34,262 nt of DNA from Rhizobiaceae bacterium (GCA_905339215.1 CAJPFN010000109.1:1-34262); one strand, 5' to 3'; counted from the stretch's first letter, positions 24,269 through 33,094 are shown. The notes: generated from the letters alone by a model not told the origin. Made by a program: numbers and translations.

Positions 24269-24547
24269 TCACGCGCCGCCGCGTCGGGTCGCCTCGTCGT
24301 AGCGACTGCGTACGGCATCGACGAGGCTTTCGTATTCCAGAGCCGTCGCCCCGGCGACGGCGAAGGCCGCCGAGGCGAGCGCGCCGGGATCCTCCTGGTG
24401 GTTCGGAAGTGGCGCGGACTGGTCGAGGACGGCGAAGAACCGTCCGGGGTCGGGCATCGTGCCGGCCACGACGGCGGCGAGCGTGACCAGCAGTTCGCGC
24501 TGCGCGTGGAGGCGCGCCTCCATTTCCTGCGGCGAAAACGACGACAT
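24269..24547 (-). CDS. Small protein of unknown function
   Basis: The 92-residue product starts at ATG 24547, chosen over the ATG two codons upstream because GGAG sits six bases before it and overlaps the other. It is soluble and probably helical (MEARLHAQRELLVTLAAVVA; EYESLVDAVRSRYDEATRR). No family was assigned, though short proteins with an 'ELEARLxAQRELL' opening are known to me from rhizobia. It lies 29 bases after the secreted-protein gene on the same strand. Confidence 0.65.
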   Translation of the reverse strand: MSSFSPQEMEARLHAQRELLVTLAAVVAGTMPDPGRFFAVLDQSAPLPNHQEDPGALASAAFAVAGATALEYESLVDAVRSRYDEATRRGGA

Positions 24548-24576
24548 CGGCATCTCCGTTGTTAGGGCGGCGCGGT

Positions 24577-24933
24577 TCATTCGGCCGGGGCGTGGCCGGA
24601 TTGGGGCTGGTCGGGAATGTCGCCCGGCCGGATCACGGGCGTTCGTCCAACCGTCGGCGGCGGTGCGGTCATCTCGTCGTCGCCGACGCGCGGCGGAAAG
24701 AGCACGCCGTTGCAGGGTTCGAGCGTTTCGGTGAGCGAATCGGGCGCTTCGCCGCTCCGTTTCGCGTCATTGTCGCCGGTTCGGCCGCCGGCCGGCGACT
24801 GGGTAGGGACAGCAGGTTCGGCGAGGCATTTTTGGGCGAGCGGCGCCTTGCGAGCCGCATCCTCGGCCGTCGCCGGTCCGGCCCCGACCAGCAGCGAAGC
24901 GGCGATGGCCAGCGCGAGCGGTTCCTTGGTCAT
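24577..24933 (-). CDS. Small exported Pro-rich protein of unknown function
   Basis: The 118-residue product starts at ATG 24933 with a perfect AAGGAG six bases upstream. The signal peptide (LALAIAASLLVGAGPATA) ends near residue 23. The mature part is polar and Pro/Gly-rich, has two Cys (AQKCLAEP and LEPCNGVLFPP) that could form a disulfide, and looks largely disordered. The next gene downstream starts 29 bases after its stop, so an operon is likely. Confidence 0.7.
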   Translation of the reverse strand: MTKEPLALAIAASLLVGAGPATAEDAARKAPLAQKCLAEPAVPTQSPAGGRTGDNDAKRSGEAPDSLTETLEPCNGVLFPPRVGDDEMTAPPPTVGRTPVIRPGDIPDQPQSGHAPAE

Positions 24934-25014
24934 GGCCGTCTCCTTTCCTTCGTCATCGAACGGAAAGGCGCGCCGCCGGCCAAAGGTTCCGCGGTTCGGG
25001 CGCAGCGGCGGAAT

Positions 25015-25563
25015 TCAGATCCGGCGGCTGACGAAGGGCGAATCGCGCATCGCGAAGCGCCAGGGGCGGTCGGCCGCCTTGGTGATGCCGACACGCGCGC
25101 CCACGGCTACCTCGACGCCGCCACCACGGCCCGCGCGAATGAGGAACGGCGGACGGTCGAGCGGCATGCCGTCCAGGGAACGGTCGACGCCCAGCGCCTG
25201 GCCGACGCGGCCGGGGCCTGAGCACAATAGACGCAGGTCGGTGACGCCGCGGCGTGCCTGCATGGCGTCGAGGCCCGTCGTCGGCAGGATGGCGCGGATG
25301 AGCACGGCGCTGCCGGGCAGGCATACCGCGTTGAAACACCAGTGGATTCCGTAGGATCGGTAGACATAGGCGGTGCCCGGCGGGCCGAACATGGCGCTGT
25401 TGCGCGCGGTTGGTCCCGGGTAGCTGTGCGACGCCGGATCGTCGCGCTCGTAGGCCTCAGTCTCGACCACGATGCCGCCAGCCTCGCCGACGTGGAGTTC
25501 GGCGCCGACGAGGTCGCGCGCAACCTCGACGGCCGTGCGCGCGAAGAACCCCCGTTCGATCAT
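25015..25563 (-). CDS. mpg: DNA-3-methyladenine glycosylase (AAG/MPG family)
   Basis: Base-excision repair enzyme removing alkylated purines from DNA. The 182-residue protein shows the AAG fold blocks in order: ARDLVGAELHV, IVVETEAYERDDPASHSYPG (with the conserved E-A-Y-x-x-x-D-P-A-S-H), NSAMFGPPGTAYVYRSYG and HWCFNAV, ending with GPGRVGQALGVDRSLDG. Length is normal for bacterial members. The start at 25563 has a G-rich but weak site. It lies upstream of two small genes on the same strand and diverges from the PepSY gene. Its presence near topoisomerase IB and Ku/LigD adds to a DNA-repair theme. Confidence 0.94.
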   Translation of the reverse strand: MIERGFFARTAVEVARDLVGAELHVGEAGGIVVETEAYERDDPASHSYPGPTARNSAMFGPPGTAYVYRSYGIHWCFNAVCLPGSAVLIRAILPTTGLDAMQARRGVTDLRLLCSGPGRVGQALGVDRSLDGMPLDRPPFLIRAGRGGGVEVAVGARVGITKAADRPWRFAMRDSPFVSRRI

Positions 25564-25662
25564 GGATCCCGATCCCCGATCCTTCCGTACGGGCGCCAGC
25601 CACTGGCAATGCCCGGACGTACGGAACTTCGCCCCGCCCTTCCGGTTGTGAGGAGGACCGCG

Positions 25663-25938
25663 ATGAAAGGAAAGCCCATGATCGCCAGGATACTGCCCCC
25701 GTTGCTTCTCGCGGCGCTGCCGATATCCGCCGCGAGGGCACAGGACGAGGATCGTGCCTCGCCGCCGAATGCTCGTCCTCTATCGGAGATCGTCGCCATG
25801 GTCGAGAAGCGCAACGGCTTCCGCACCATCGATGGCATCGAACGGGACGAAGACGGCTTCTGGGAGGTGACTTACCATATGGCGGACAGAGCCAGGGTGG
25901 AGATCCCCTGCGATCCGGTGACCGGAGATCCGGGATGA
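25663..25938 (+). CDS. Small exported PepSY-domain protein
   Basis: The 91-residue product starts at ATG 25663, six bases after a perfect AGGAGG; a second ATG five codons later could also serve. The signal peptide ends near ISAARA|QDED. The rest is one PepSY-like unit: LSEIVAMVEKRNGFRTIDGI followed by ERDEDGFWEVTYHMADR and a DPVTGDPG end, matching the pattern 'EVxxYxxxG' and 'DPxTG' of that family. PepSY domains usually bind or inhibit other proteins in the periplasm. The stop codon overlaps the start of a tiny Pro-rich frame. Confidence 0.8.
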   Translation: MKGKPMIARILPPLLLAALPISAARAQDEDRASPPNARPLSEIVAMVEKRNGFRTIDGIERDEDGFWEVTYHMADRARVEIPCDPVTGDPG

Positions 25939-26045
25939 GCAACGGTCATCCCCCAAATCCGTCGCCCGATCCGGTTCCGCCGGTACCCGAACCATCTCCG
26001 GGGCCGGCTCCGGATCCGGGGCCGTCGCGAGGCATCGTGCGGTAA
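25935..26045 (+). CDS. Possible 36-residue Pro-rich peptide overlapping the PepSY gene
   Basis: An ATG at 25935 overlaps the PepSY stop as ATGA, the usual form of translational coupling. The product is 36 residues, of which 15 are Pro, in a P-x-P-x-P-x pattern (PNPSPDPVPPVPEPSPGP and on), with no signal or membrane segment. Low-complexity composition means the frame could be chance in GC-rich DNA. Confidence 0.4.
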   Translation: MSNGHPPNPSPDPVPPVPEPSPGPAPDPGPSRGIVR

Positions 26046-26072
26046 TTTGCCGGCGGCGGAGCGCGAGGTGGA

Positions 26073-26473
<401 letters not shown>

Positions 26474-26501
26474 CGGGCGGGTACCGTTGGCGGAGCCGTT
26501 C

Positions 26502-27569
26502 ATGCCCGAAAAGACCGACCGGACGGGGTTGCAGCCAGGCACCTCGTCAGCCGACAGCGCAGGCCTCGTCTATGTAAGCGAAGGCGAACCGGGAATTCGC
26601 CGGCGGCGAGCTGGAAGGGGCTTTGTCTATATCGATTGTCACGGGCAGAAAGTGACCGACGACGAGACGCTGAGGCGCATCCGTTCGCTCGCCGTCCCGC
26701 CGGCATGGACGGGCGTGTGGATCTCGCCGGTCGAGGACGGCCACATGCAGGCGACGGGACGCGACGAGCGCGGCCGGAAGCAGTACCGCTACCATCCGGA
26801 ATGGATCGCCAGCCGAGACCAGGTGAAGTTCGGCAGTCTGGCGGCCTTCGCCGCCGCGCTGCCCGACCTGCGCCGGAGGGTCGAGGCGGACCTGTCGGCG
26901 CGCGGCCTGTCGCGCGATCGGGTTCTCGCCTCGATCGTCTGGTTGCTCGACCGCACCATGATCCGCATCGGCAATCCGTCCTACTCCAGGGAAAACGGAA
27001 GCTATGGGTTGACGACGCTGCGGGGCCGGCATGTCGCGGTCGACGGCTCGACGCTCCGGTTCGCATTTCGCGGCAAATCCGGCAAGGAATGGCGGCTGCG
27101 TGTTTCCGACCGCAGGATCGCGCGTGTCGTGCGGACCATTCAGGATCTTCCGGGACAACATCTGTTCCAGTATCTCGACGACGAAGGTACGCGCCGGCAG
27201 GTCAGTTCGCAGGACGTCAACGACTACATCCGCGCCGGCACGGGCGCCGCCTTCAGCTCCAAGCACTTCCGCACCTGGGGCGGAACCGTCCGCGCCGCCA
27301 ACCTGCTCGCCGACACGCCGCGCCCGGATAGCGCCAGGGCCGCGGCCGTCACGCTCAACGAAGCCATCGACCGCGTGGCGGCGCGACTCGGCAACACGAG
27401 GGCGGTGTGCCGGCGTTGCTACATCCACCCGCTCGTCATCGAGGCCTGGAACGAAGGCCGGCTGGGCGACGAACTTCGTCGGACGAAGGCGCGCATGCGC
27501 CGCGATCCGGCCCCTCTGAGCGAAGAGGAAGCGATTTTACTACGTTGGCTGGAGCGCGCGGAAGGCTGA
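26502..27569 (+). CDS. DNA topoisomerase IB
   Basis: Relaxes supercoils by nicking one strand through a 3'-phosphotyrosine link; no ATP needed. The 355-residue protein is of the short bacterial/poxvirus-like type. Marks are GRGFVYIDCHGQKV, RIRSLAVPPAWTGVWIS (the pattern 'I-x-x-L-x-I-P-P-A-W' of bacterial members), GRKQYRYHPEW, SIVWLLDRTMIRIGN, GSYGLTTLRGRH, and the active-site CRRCYIHPLVIEAW with Tyr307. The start at 26502 has GGAG six bases upstream and lies just after an EcfG-type promoter. A longer frame from a GTG at 26424 would include that promoter. Confidence 0.94.
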   Translation: MPEKTDRTGLQPGTSSADSAGLVYVSEGEPGIRRRRAGRGFVYIDCHGQKVTDDETLRRIRSLAVPPAWTGVWISPVEDGHMQATGRDERGRKQYRYHPEWIASRDQVKFGSLAAFAAALPDLRRRVEADLSARGLSRDRVLASIVWLLDRTMIRIGNPSYSRENGSYGLTTLRGRHVAVDGSTLRFAFRGKSGKEWRLRVSDRRIARVVRTIQDLPGQHLFQYLDDEGTRRQVSSQDVNDYIRAGTGAAFSSKHFRTWGGTVRAANLLADTPRPDSARAAAVTLNEAIDRVAARLGNTRAVCRRCYIHPLVIEAWNEGRLGDELRRTKARMRRDPAPLSEEEAILLRWLERAEG

Positions 27570-27685
27570 GGAGCGTCGCGTGTATTCGGCGACGATCGCA
27601 AGATCCGTTCTGCCCGCAAAGAATCCCGTCGTCGCACCGGAGCGGGAACCTTTCCGGCCGGGACGGATTTTCCATCGCAAACAAG

Positions 27686-27970
27686 ATGGAGACGTCGGTG
27701 TCGGCCTTTCTCGCCTTGCATGAAGTCGCGCGGTCGCAGGAAGGCCTGCACCCGCTGCTCGTTGCGCATTTCCAGCGCCAGCGCGCCATCGCGAGGGACG
27801 AGAAAATCGCAGCCCTGGCTGATCGTCGTGGCGACGCGCAGAGGCAAGCGGGCCCGTTTCCGGGCAGCGTGCGTGACGGATGCCGGCGGCCCGCAGACGG
27901 CAGCGAATGCCCAAACGTCCTCTCGCTACGTCGACGGAAAACAGTTCCGGTTCCGGTGGGGGGTATCTGA
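27686..27970 (+). CDS. Doubtful small gene in the topoisomerase-Ku gap
   Basis: A 94-residue frame starts at ATG 27686 without a ribosome site and ends in a TGA whose last base starts the next gene's ATG (TGATG). The first half (SVSAFLALHEVARSQEGLHP) shows strong G/C bias at third codon positions; the second half does not and reads as Arg-rich noise. It may be a real small gene, a decayed one, or chance. The stretch 27570-27685 holds nothing I can name. Confidence 0.3.
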   Translation: METSVSAFLALHEVARSQEGLHPLLVAHFQRQRAIARDEKIAALADRRGDAQRQAGPFPGSVRDGCRRPADGSECPNVLSLRRRKTVPVPVGGI

Positions 27971-28188
27971 TGCAAAAAACAGGCGGCACTCCGGATACTG
28001 CAGACGACCGCAGGAAGGCGGCCGAGATCCGCAAGGACGCGAAGGGGCAGTTTGCCCGGCCGCGGCGCGGAAGCGACAACAGCGGTGTCTCGTCGGCGGC
28101 GCCCCGCATCCTCACCGGAGATGAGGACGCCACCTTTGACAACAGTCCGGGCGGAAAGCCGCTGGGGACGTTGAAGGACAAGTCGTAG
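27970..28188 (+). CDS. Small hydrophilic protein of unknown function
   Basis: The 72-residue product starts at ATG 27970, after a G-run about seven bases upstream. It is charged and Gly/Asp/Lys-rich (DRRKAAEIRKDAKGQFARP; LTGDEDATFDNSPGGKP), with no signal or membrane segment, and is probably disordered. It lies 73 bases upstream of ku on the same strand and may be co-transcribed with it. No family recognised. Confidence 0.55.
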   Translation: MQKTGGTPDTADDRRKAAEIRKDAKGQFARPRRGSDNSGVSSAAPRILTGDEDATFDNSPGGKPLGTLKDKS

Positions 28189-28261
28189 TCAAACGTAGGG
28201 GACCGGCCCGGCCCCGCGACCGACGTGAGACGTTTGTTGGGCTCCGCACCGGGAACACCTC

Positions 28262-29083
28262 ATGGCACCACGCCTATTCTGGAAAGGCTATCTGAAGCTG
28301 TCGCTGGTGACCTGTCCGGTGTCGATGACGCCGGCGACGTCGGATGCCGCCAAGATCCGCTTCCACACCGTAAACCGCGCCACCGGAAACAGGGTCGAGA
28401 GCCGCTATGTCGACGCCGTTACCGGCAAGCCCGTTGCCGGCGACCAGGAGGTCAAGGGGTACGAGATCGGCGAGGGACGATATGTCGTGCTCGAGGAGGA
28501 TGAGATCGCGGCAGTGGCGCTCGAAAGCACGCGCACCATCGACATCGAGATGTTCGTGCGGCGCGACTCGATTCCCTGGATCTGGCTCGACAGGCCGCAC
28601 TACCTGGCCCCCGACGACAAGGTCGGCGAGGAAGCCTTCGCTGTCATCCGTGAGGCGATGGCCGCCGCCGATGTCGCGGGGATTGCCCGAGTCGTCCTCT
28701 ACCGCCGCGAGCGGGCGGTCATGCTCGAGCCGCGTGGCAAGGGCGTGGTCCTGTGGACGTTGCGCTATGGCGACGAGGTACGCGACGCCGACGACTATTT
28801 CACCGATGTCGACAAGCAAAAGCCCGAAGCCAGGCTTGTCCGATTGGTGAAGTCGCTGATCGAGGAGAAGACGAAGCCATGGTCGCCGGACATGGCCAAC
28901 GACCCCGTCGAGGCGAATCTGGAGAAGCTGATCGCGGCGCGAAGGAAGAAGAATCCGGCGCGGCTCAAGGCTGAACCGCAGAACGAAGCGGCGACGACTG
29001 GCGACAATGTCGTTTCCATCATGGACGCTCTGCGACGGAGCCTGGAAACGGAGAAGAAGCCGCGAAGGAAGGGCTCGCACTGA
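28262..29083 (+). CDS. ku: Ku protein (non-homologous end joining), copy 1
   Basis: Forms a ring-shaped dimer on broken DNA ends and recruits LigD. The 273-residue product begins PRLFWKGYLKLSLVTCPVSM, the typical Ku opening, with FHTVNRATGNRV, EVKGYEIGEGRYVVLEEDEI and LDRPHYLAPDD in the barrel, and a basic tail (KKPRRKGSH). Length is typical of bacterial Ku. The start at 28262 has only a GGGAAC site. It is only moderately similar to the second Ku at 31671. It converges on ligD, with 57 bases between stops. No exact EcfG-type promoter precedes it. Confidence 0.95.
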   Translation: MAPRLFWKGYLKLSLVTCPVSMTPATSDAAKIRFHTVNRATGNRVESRYVDAVTGKPVAGDQEVKGYEIGEGRYVVLEEDEIAAVALESTRTIDIEMFVRRDSIPWIWLDRPHYLAPDDKVGEEAFAVIREAMAAADVAGIARVVLYRRERAVMLEPRGKGVVLWTLRYGDEVRDADDYFTDVDKQKPEARLVRLVKSLIEEKTKPWSPDMANDPVEANLEKLIAARRKKNPARLKAEPQNEAATTGDNVVSIMDALRRSLETEKKPRRKGSH

Positions 29084-29140
29084 ACGTCTTCGCGGACCCG
29101 TCGCAGCCGCAAGGATCCGCATTGCGATTTGACAGACCGC

Positions 29141-31666
29141 TCAGCGTGATCGCGCCTTCCCGGCTGGCCTCCTGCCGCTCCGTTCTCTCAACGGTGCTTC
29201 GGCCTTACGGAAATCCTGCCAAGGGTCACTGGGCAGGTTGGCGAGGCGGGCCACGGCGTTGTTCACCGTGAAGTAGGACGAGCCGATGGCCGGCGACAGT
29301 TCCTCCCAGGCGAGCGGCATGGCGACTGGCGCTCCGGCGCGCGCCCGCGTCGAGTAGGGGGCGACGGCGGTCGCGCCGCGCTGGTTGCGCAGATAGTCGA
29401 CGAGAATCTTGCCGCGCCGCTTCGACTTGGCGATCGTCGCCACGAAGCGGTCGGGCGCGTCCGCAGCCATGTCCTCCGCCATCCCCTTGGTGAAGGCCTT
29501 CACGTCCTCCCATCCGGCGGCGGGCTTCAGCGGGGCGACGACGTGGAGCCCCTTGCCACCGGTGGTCTTGACGAAGCTTTCGAGGGCGGCGCCGGCCAGC
29601 CGGTCGCGGACCTCGCGCGCCGCGTCGATGACCTTCTGCCATTCGACGCCCTCGCCAGGGTCGAGGTCGATGACGATCTGGTCGGGACGCTCCAGTTCGG
29701 GCAGCGACGCCTGCCAGGGGTGGATCTCCAGCACCGCCGCCTGCACCAGGCCGATCAGGCCGTCGATACCGTCGATGGCGAGGATGGGTTCGTCCGAACT
29801 GTCGTTGGGGTCGTCGAGCGTCAGGATCGCCTTGTGGTGTCCCTTCCAGGCGTGCTTCTGGAAGAAGCACTGCCCTTCAGCGCCGCTTGGGCAACGCAGC
29901 AACGCCAGCGCGCGCGAGACGACGAACGGCGCCATGAACGGCCAGACCTGCGAATAGTAGTCGGCGAGACCCTCCTTGGTGACGCCGGCATCCTTCCAGT
30001 AGAGGCGGTCGGGATGGGTGAGCCTGACCTGCACCCTAGGCGCGGGCTCTTGTCTCATGGCCTTTGCCGTCTCCTCGCGCACGATCTCCTCCGCGGGCTT
30101 GTCTTCGCGGAGGCCGCGGAAGGCCGCATGTCGGAGCAGCCGGTCGGCGGTCCAGCTACGGAATTCGACCTCGGCGACGAGCCGTGGTTCGGTGAAACGC
30201 ACCCCTCTCCGCGCCTCCGCGGCGAGCCGCGAGGCGAAGGGGCTGTCCTCGCGCCGCAGCGGTTCCAGCCGGCGGTAGAGGTCCTCCGCAACCTTGCGGC
30301 TGAAGCCGGTACCCACACGTCCCGCGTAAACGAGGCCGCGTTTGCCGTGATAGCCGAGCACGAGCGAGCCGACAGCCCGGTCGGATGTGGTAGACGGGAC
30401 GTAGCCGGCGATGACGAATTCCTGGCGGTCGGAGCATTTCGACTTGATCCATTCTCTGCTGCGGCCCGCAGGGTACTTCCCCGTACGCACCTTGGAGACA
30501 ACGCCTTCGAGGCTGAGACGACAGGCGTGGCGCAGGATGATCTCACCCTCCTCGTCGAAATGCTCGCTGTAGGCGACGACCCGATTGGCGCCGTCCAGAA
30601 GGGCTTTCAGCGCGGCCTTCCGGTCGACAAGGGCGCAACCGCGCAGATCGTATCCGTCGAGATAGAGGAGATCGAAGGCGTAGAAGCGGAAGCGGTCGCT
30701 CCGGCCTTCCGACAGATCGGCCTGCAGTGCCGCGAAATCGGAAGCGCCGCCTGCTGCTTCGACCACCAGTTCGCCGTCGATGATCCCGGTGTCCACCGAC
30801 AGCGCGGCCAGCGCGGCGGGGACCGCAGCGCCGAATCGATCCGTCCAGTCGAGGCCGCTGCGGGTGAACAAACGCGCCTTGCCGCCAGCGACGTGGGCTT
30901 GCAGCCTGTAGCCGTCGAACTTGATCTCGTGCAGCCAGCGGGAACCGGTCGGCGCGGAGGCGCGCAGCGTCGCCAGCGCGGGCGACACGAAACCGGGATC
31001 GTCCGCCCTGCGCGCGCCTCTGACTTCGGCGACGGCAACGGGCGGATCTTCCGCGGCCGCCGGATCGAGGCGGCCGCGCTTCGACGACCAGCCGGGCGCC
31101 TCGTTCTCGACGTCTGCGATGACGCGCCCGCTGAGCACCGATTCCGGCCGCTCCTCGAGAATGTCGGGCGCCTTCTCGTCGCGGGCGTATTCGTCGTCGC
31201 CCTTGATCAGCAGCCAGTTCTCGCGCTTCTCGCCGCCGCGGCCGGCCATCTTCACCAGATGCCAGCGGCCGCGCAGCTTCTCGCCGTCGAGCTCGAATTC
31301 GAGGTGGCCCTTCCTGTAGCCGCGCCGTACGTCGCCGATCGGCGCCCAGACGCCGCGGTCCCAGACGATCACCGTGCCGCCGCCGTATTCGCCTTTGGGG
31401 ATGGTGCCTTCGAAGCTGCCATAGTCCAGCGGGTGATCCTCGACATGGACGGCAAGGCGTTTCTCTCCGGGCACCAGGCTCGGCCCGCGCGTCACGGCCC
31501 AGCTCTTCAGCACGCCGTCCATTTCGAGCCGGAAGTCATAGTGGAGGCGCCGGGCGTCATGCTTCTGCACGACGAAAGACCATCCTTCGCCGCGCGCGTC
31601 GGTCATGCCCTTCGGCTCGGCCGTGCGGGTGAAATCGCGCCTGCGCCGGTACGCATCGAGCGCCAT
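29141..31666 (-). CDS. ligD: Multidomain ATP-dependent DNA ligase LigD (phosphoesterase-ligase-polymerase)
   Basis: End-processing and sealing enzyme of bacterial NHEJ, 841 residues, all three modules in the Pseudomonas-like order. The 3'-phosphoesterase covers about residues 25-165 (FVVQKHDARRLHYDFRLEMD, HVEDHPLDYGSFEGTIPKG). The ATP-dependent ligase covers about 220-530 with the adenylated lysine at K249 in EIKFDGYR and motif EGVVSK at 387-392. The AEP-type polymerase covers about 545-825 with the metal-binding D-x-D in IDLDPGEG (D667, D669) and KTTGGKGLHV at 700-709. No motif is missing. It starts 4 bases after the stop of the second ku on the same strand, so the two are coupled in one operon that begins with a membrane microprotein and an EcfG-type promoter. 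Confidence 0.97.
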   Translation of the reverse strand: MALDAYRRRRDFTRTAEPKGMTDARGEGWSFVVQKHDARRLHYDFRLEMDGVLKSWAVTRGPSLVPGEKRLAVHVEDHPLDYGSFEGTIPKGEYGGGTVIVWDRGVWAPIGDVRRGYRKGHLEFELDGEKLRGRWHLVKMAGRGGEKRENWLLIKGDDEYARDEKAPDILEERPESVLSGRVIADVENEAPGWSSKRGRLDPAAAEDPPVAVAEVRGARRADDPGFVSPALATLRASAPTGSRWLHEIKFDGYRLQAHVAGGKARLFTRSGLDWTDRFGAAVPAALAALSVDTGIIDGELVVEAAGGASDFAALQADLSEGRSDRFRFYAFDLLYLDGYDLRGCALVDRKAALKALLDGANRVVAYSEHFDEEGEIILRHACRLSLEGVVSKVRTGKYPAGRSREWIKSKCSDRQEFVIAGYVPSTTSDRAVGSLVLGYHGKRGLVYAGRVGTGFSRKVAEDLYRRLEPLRREDSPFASRLAAEARRGVRFTEPRLVAEVEFRSWTADRLLRHAAFRGLREDKPAEEIVREETAKAMRQEPAPRVQVRLTHPDRLYWKDAGVTKEGLADYYSQVWPFMAPFVVSRALALLRCPSGAEGQCFFQKHAWKGHHKAILTLDDPNDSSDEPILAIDGIDGLIGLVQAAVLEIHPWQASLPELERPDQIVIDLDPGEGVEWQKVIDAAREVRDRLAGAALESFVKTTGGKGLHVVAPLKPAAGWEDVKAFTKGMAEDMAADAPDRFVATIAKSKRRGKILVDYLRNQRGATAVAPYSTRARAGAPVAMPLAWEELSPAIGSSYFTVNNAVARLANLPSDPWQDFRKAEAPLRERSGRRPAGKARSR

Positions 31667-31670
31667 GGCG

Positions 31671-32495
31671 TCAGCCCGCCTTGCGCCGCGGCTGTGGCTG
31701 ACGCTTGTGCTTGCCCTTTTCCGACGCGCCAGCGCTCCGCCTCAGCGCGTCCATGAGGTCGATGACCTGGCCCTCCGGTGCCCTTTTCGGCGCCTTGATC
31801 GTCCGTCCCTCTGCCTTCGCCTTGACGAGTTCGGCGAGGGCGGCGTCGTAGCGGTCGTCAAAGGCGGCTGGATCGAAGGTGCCCATCTTGGTCTCGATGA
31901 TGTGCCGGGCCAGGTCGAGCATCTCGCCCTCGATCTTCAGATGCGGGATCGGCTCGAACACCTCGTCCGCCGCCCTTATCTCATAGTCGAAATTCAGAGT
32001 GTTGGCGACGAGCCCGGGTCCCGCGGCGCGAATGAACAGCGTGCGGACGCGGCGGAACAATACGCCGCGGGCGAGAGCCGCGACCTCCTTGGCACGCAAA
32101 CCTTCGCGAACGACGGCAAATGCCTTCTGCGCGGCCGCTTCCGCGGGGGTGAGATAATAGGGCCGGTCGAAGAAGAGCGTATCGACCTTGCCGCAGGCGA
32201 CGAAGACGTCGACGGCGAGGGTCTTGTCGCTCTCCGGCACGGCGGAGGCGATATCCTCCGGCTCCAGGAGGACGTATTCGCCCTTTCCGGTCTCGTAGCC
32301 CTTGACCTGATCGCGGGATTCGACGGGCTTCCCAGTGTCCGCGTCGACATACTCCCTGCGCACGCGATTGCCGGTCTTCCGGTTCAGCGTATGGAAGGAG
32401 GCGCGTTCCGACGTCGAGGCGGCCGAATGAAGCGCCACCGGACATGCCAGCTCATCGATCTTCAGATAGCCTTTCCAGATCGCGCGGGACGCCAT
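31671..32495 (-). CDS. ku: Ku protein (non-homologous end joining), copy 2
   Basis: The 274-residue product starts at ATG 32495 with GAGG eight bases upstream. It begins SRAIWKGYLKIDELACPVAL and shows FHTLNRKTGNRVRREYVDAD, KGYETGKGEYVLLEPEDI and FFDRPYYLTPAE, as in Ku barrels, then LARHIIETKMGTFDPAAFDD and a Lys/Arg/Gln-rich tail (EKGKHKRQPQPRRKAG) suited to DNA contact. It lies 10 bases after the microprotein gene and 4 bases before ligD. In Sinorhizobium meliloti several Ku proteins coexist and some work as pairs; whether this and copy 1 form a heterodimer is unknown. Confidence 0.95.
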   Translation of the reverse strand: MASRAIWKGYLKIDELACPVALHSAASTSERASFHTLNRKTGNRVRREYVDADTGKPVESRDQVKGYETGKGEYVLLEPEDIASAVPESDKTLAVDVFVACGKVDTLFFDRPYYLTPAEAAAQKAFAVVREGLRAKEVAALARGVLFRRVRTLFIRAAGPGLVANTLNFDYEIRAADEVFEPIPHLKIEGEMLDLARHIIETKMGTFDPAAFDDRYDAALAELVKAKAEGRTIKAPKRAPEGQVIDLMDALRRSAGASEKGKHKRQPQPRRKAG

Positions 32496-32505
32496 GCGCA
32501 GCGCC

Positions 32506-32724
32506 TCAGTCCGAACCGGCCGCGGTGCCCGGTGGCACAGGCGGGGCGCTCGGTTGCTGCGGATCGCCCACCTGCTGCTGTTCCGGCGGCTCTATCGCCG
32601 CACCGTAATACTCGGCAACCCACCACGCGCCCATCGCGAGGATCAGGCCGATGATGAGAACAACGAGCACGGGAACGCCCTTGCGCCCTTGCCTGGCTTT
32701 CTTCGGCGGGAGCGGCTCGGCCAT
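32506..32724 (-). CDS. Single-pass membrane microprotein, first gene of the ku-ligD operon
   Basis: The 72-residue product starts at ATG 32724 with GGAG six bases upstream. A basic N-terminus (PPKKARQGRKG) is followed by one transmembrane segment (VPVLVVLIIGLILAMGAWWV, about residues 17-36) and a Pro/Gln-rich tail (PPEQQQVGDPQQPSAPPVPP) that would face the periplasm by the positive-inside rule. No family was recognised. Its stop is 10 bases from ku, and the EcfG-type promoter upstream serves all three genes. Confidence 0.75.
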   Translation of the reverse strand: MAEPLPPKKARQGRKGVPVLVVLIIGLILAMGAWWVAEYYGAAIEPPEQQQVGDPQQPSAPPVPPGTAAGSD

Positions 32725-32756
32725 CGTAGTCTCCGTGTATCGTGAGGATCACGCCA

Positions 32757-32782
32757 AACGTCTGCGGGGCTGCGTTCGTTCC
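32757..32782 (-). promoter_or_regulatory. EcfG-type promoter of the microprotein-ku-ligD operon
   Basis: Reverse strand reads GGAAC (32782-32778), 17 bases, CGTT (32760-32757). Transcription should begin near 32750, about 26 bases before ATG 32724. Confidence 0.75.
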
Positions 32783-32905
32783 CGGTCACGGCGCAGAACT
32801 CCGGCTCGAAGCGGCAGCCAAGGGACGCAACCAAGGATGACAGCGCGAGTTTCCTTCGACGTCGGCGAATTGCCGTCGGGACCCGCCAGCGAAGGAGAGA
32901 AGCGC

Positions 32906-33094
32906 ATGCCCGCGAAATCGAAGGCTCAGCAGAAGGCGGCCGGCGCCGCCCTCGCCGCGAAGCGTGGCGACATCAGCAAGAGCGAACTCAAGGGCGCTTC
33001 GCGCTCGATGGAGAAGTCGATGTCCGAGGAGGAACTCCACGACATGGCCTCGACCAGGCGCAAGGGAAAGCCTGAACACGTCTCGAAGGCCTGA
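32906..33094 (+). CDS. DUF3008 family small basic protein
   Basis: The 62-residue product starts at ATG 32906, eight bases after AAGGAGA. The whole protein matches the DUF3008 pattern: PAKSKAQQKAAGAALAAKRG, then SELKGASRSMEKSMSEEELH and a closing RRKGKPEHVS. It is very basic and soluble, with no signal peptide. The family is often found beside stress genes, but its role is unknown to me. No exact EcfG-type site was seen upstream. Confidence 0.88.
   Translation: MPAKSKAQQKAAGAALAAKRGDISKSELKGASRSMEKSMSEEELHDMASTRRKGKPEHVSKA

Noticed and set aside
25623-25647. GGAAC, 16 bases, GGTT upstream of the PepSY gene as a ninth EcfG-type promoter
   Set aside because: One mismatch in the -10 box, and the predicted transcript start would fall inside the ribosome site AGGAGG.
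27655-27679. GGAAC, 16 bases, GATT before the doubtful small gene at 27686
   Set aside because: The -10 box differs at two of four positions; the gene itself is uncertain. The same imperfect form faces the gene at 26312.
29543-31756. A 737-codon forward open frame opposite ligD
   Set aside because: LigD has every catalytic motif on the other strand; this frame has none and is a mirror effect.
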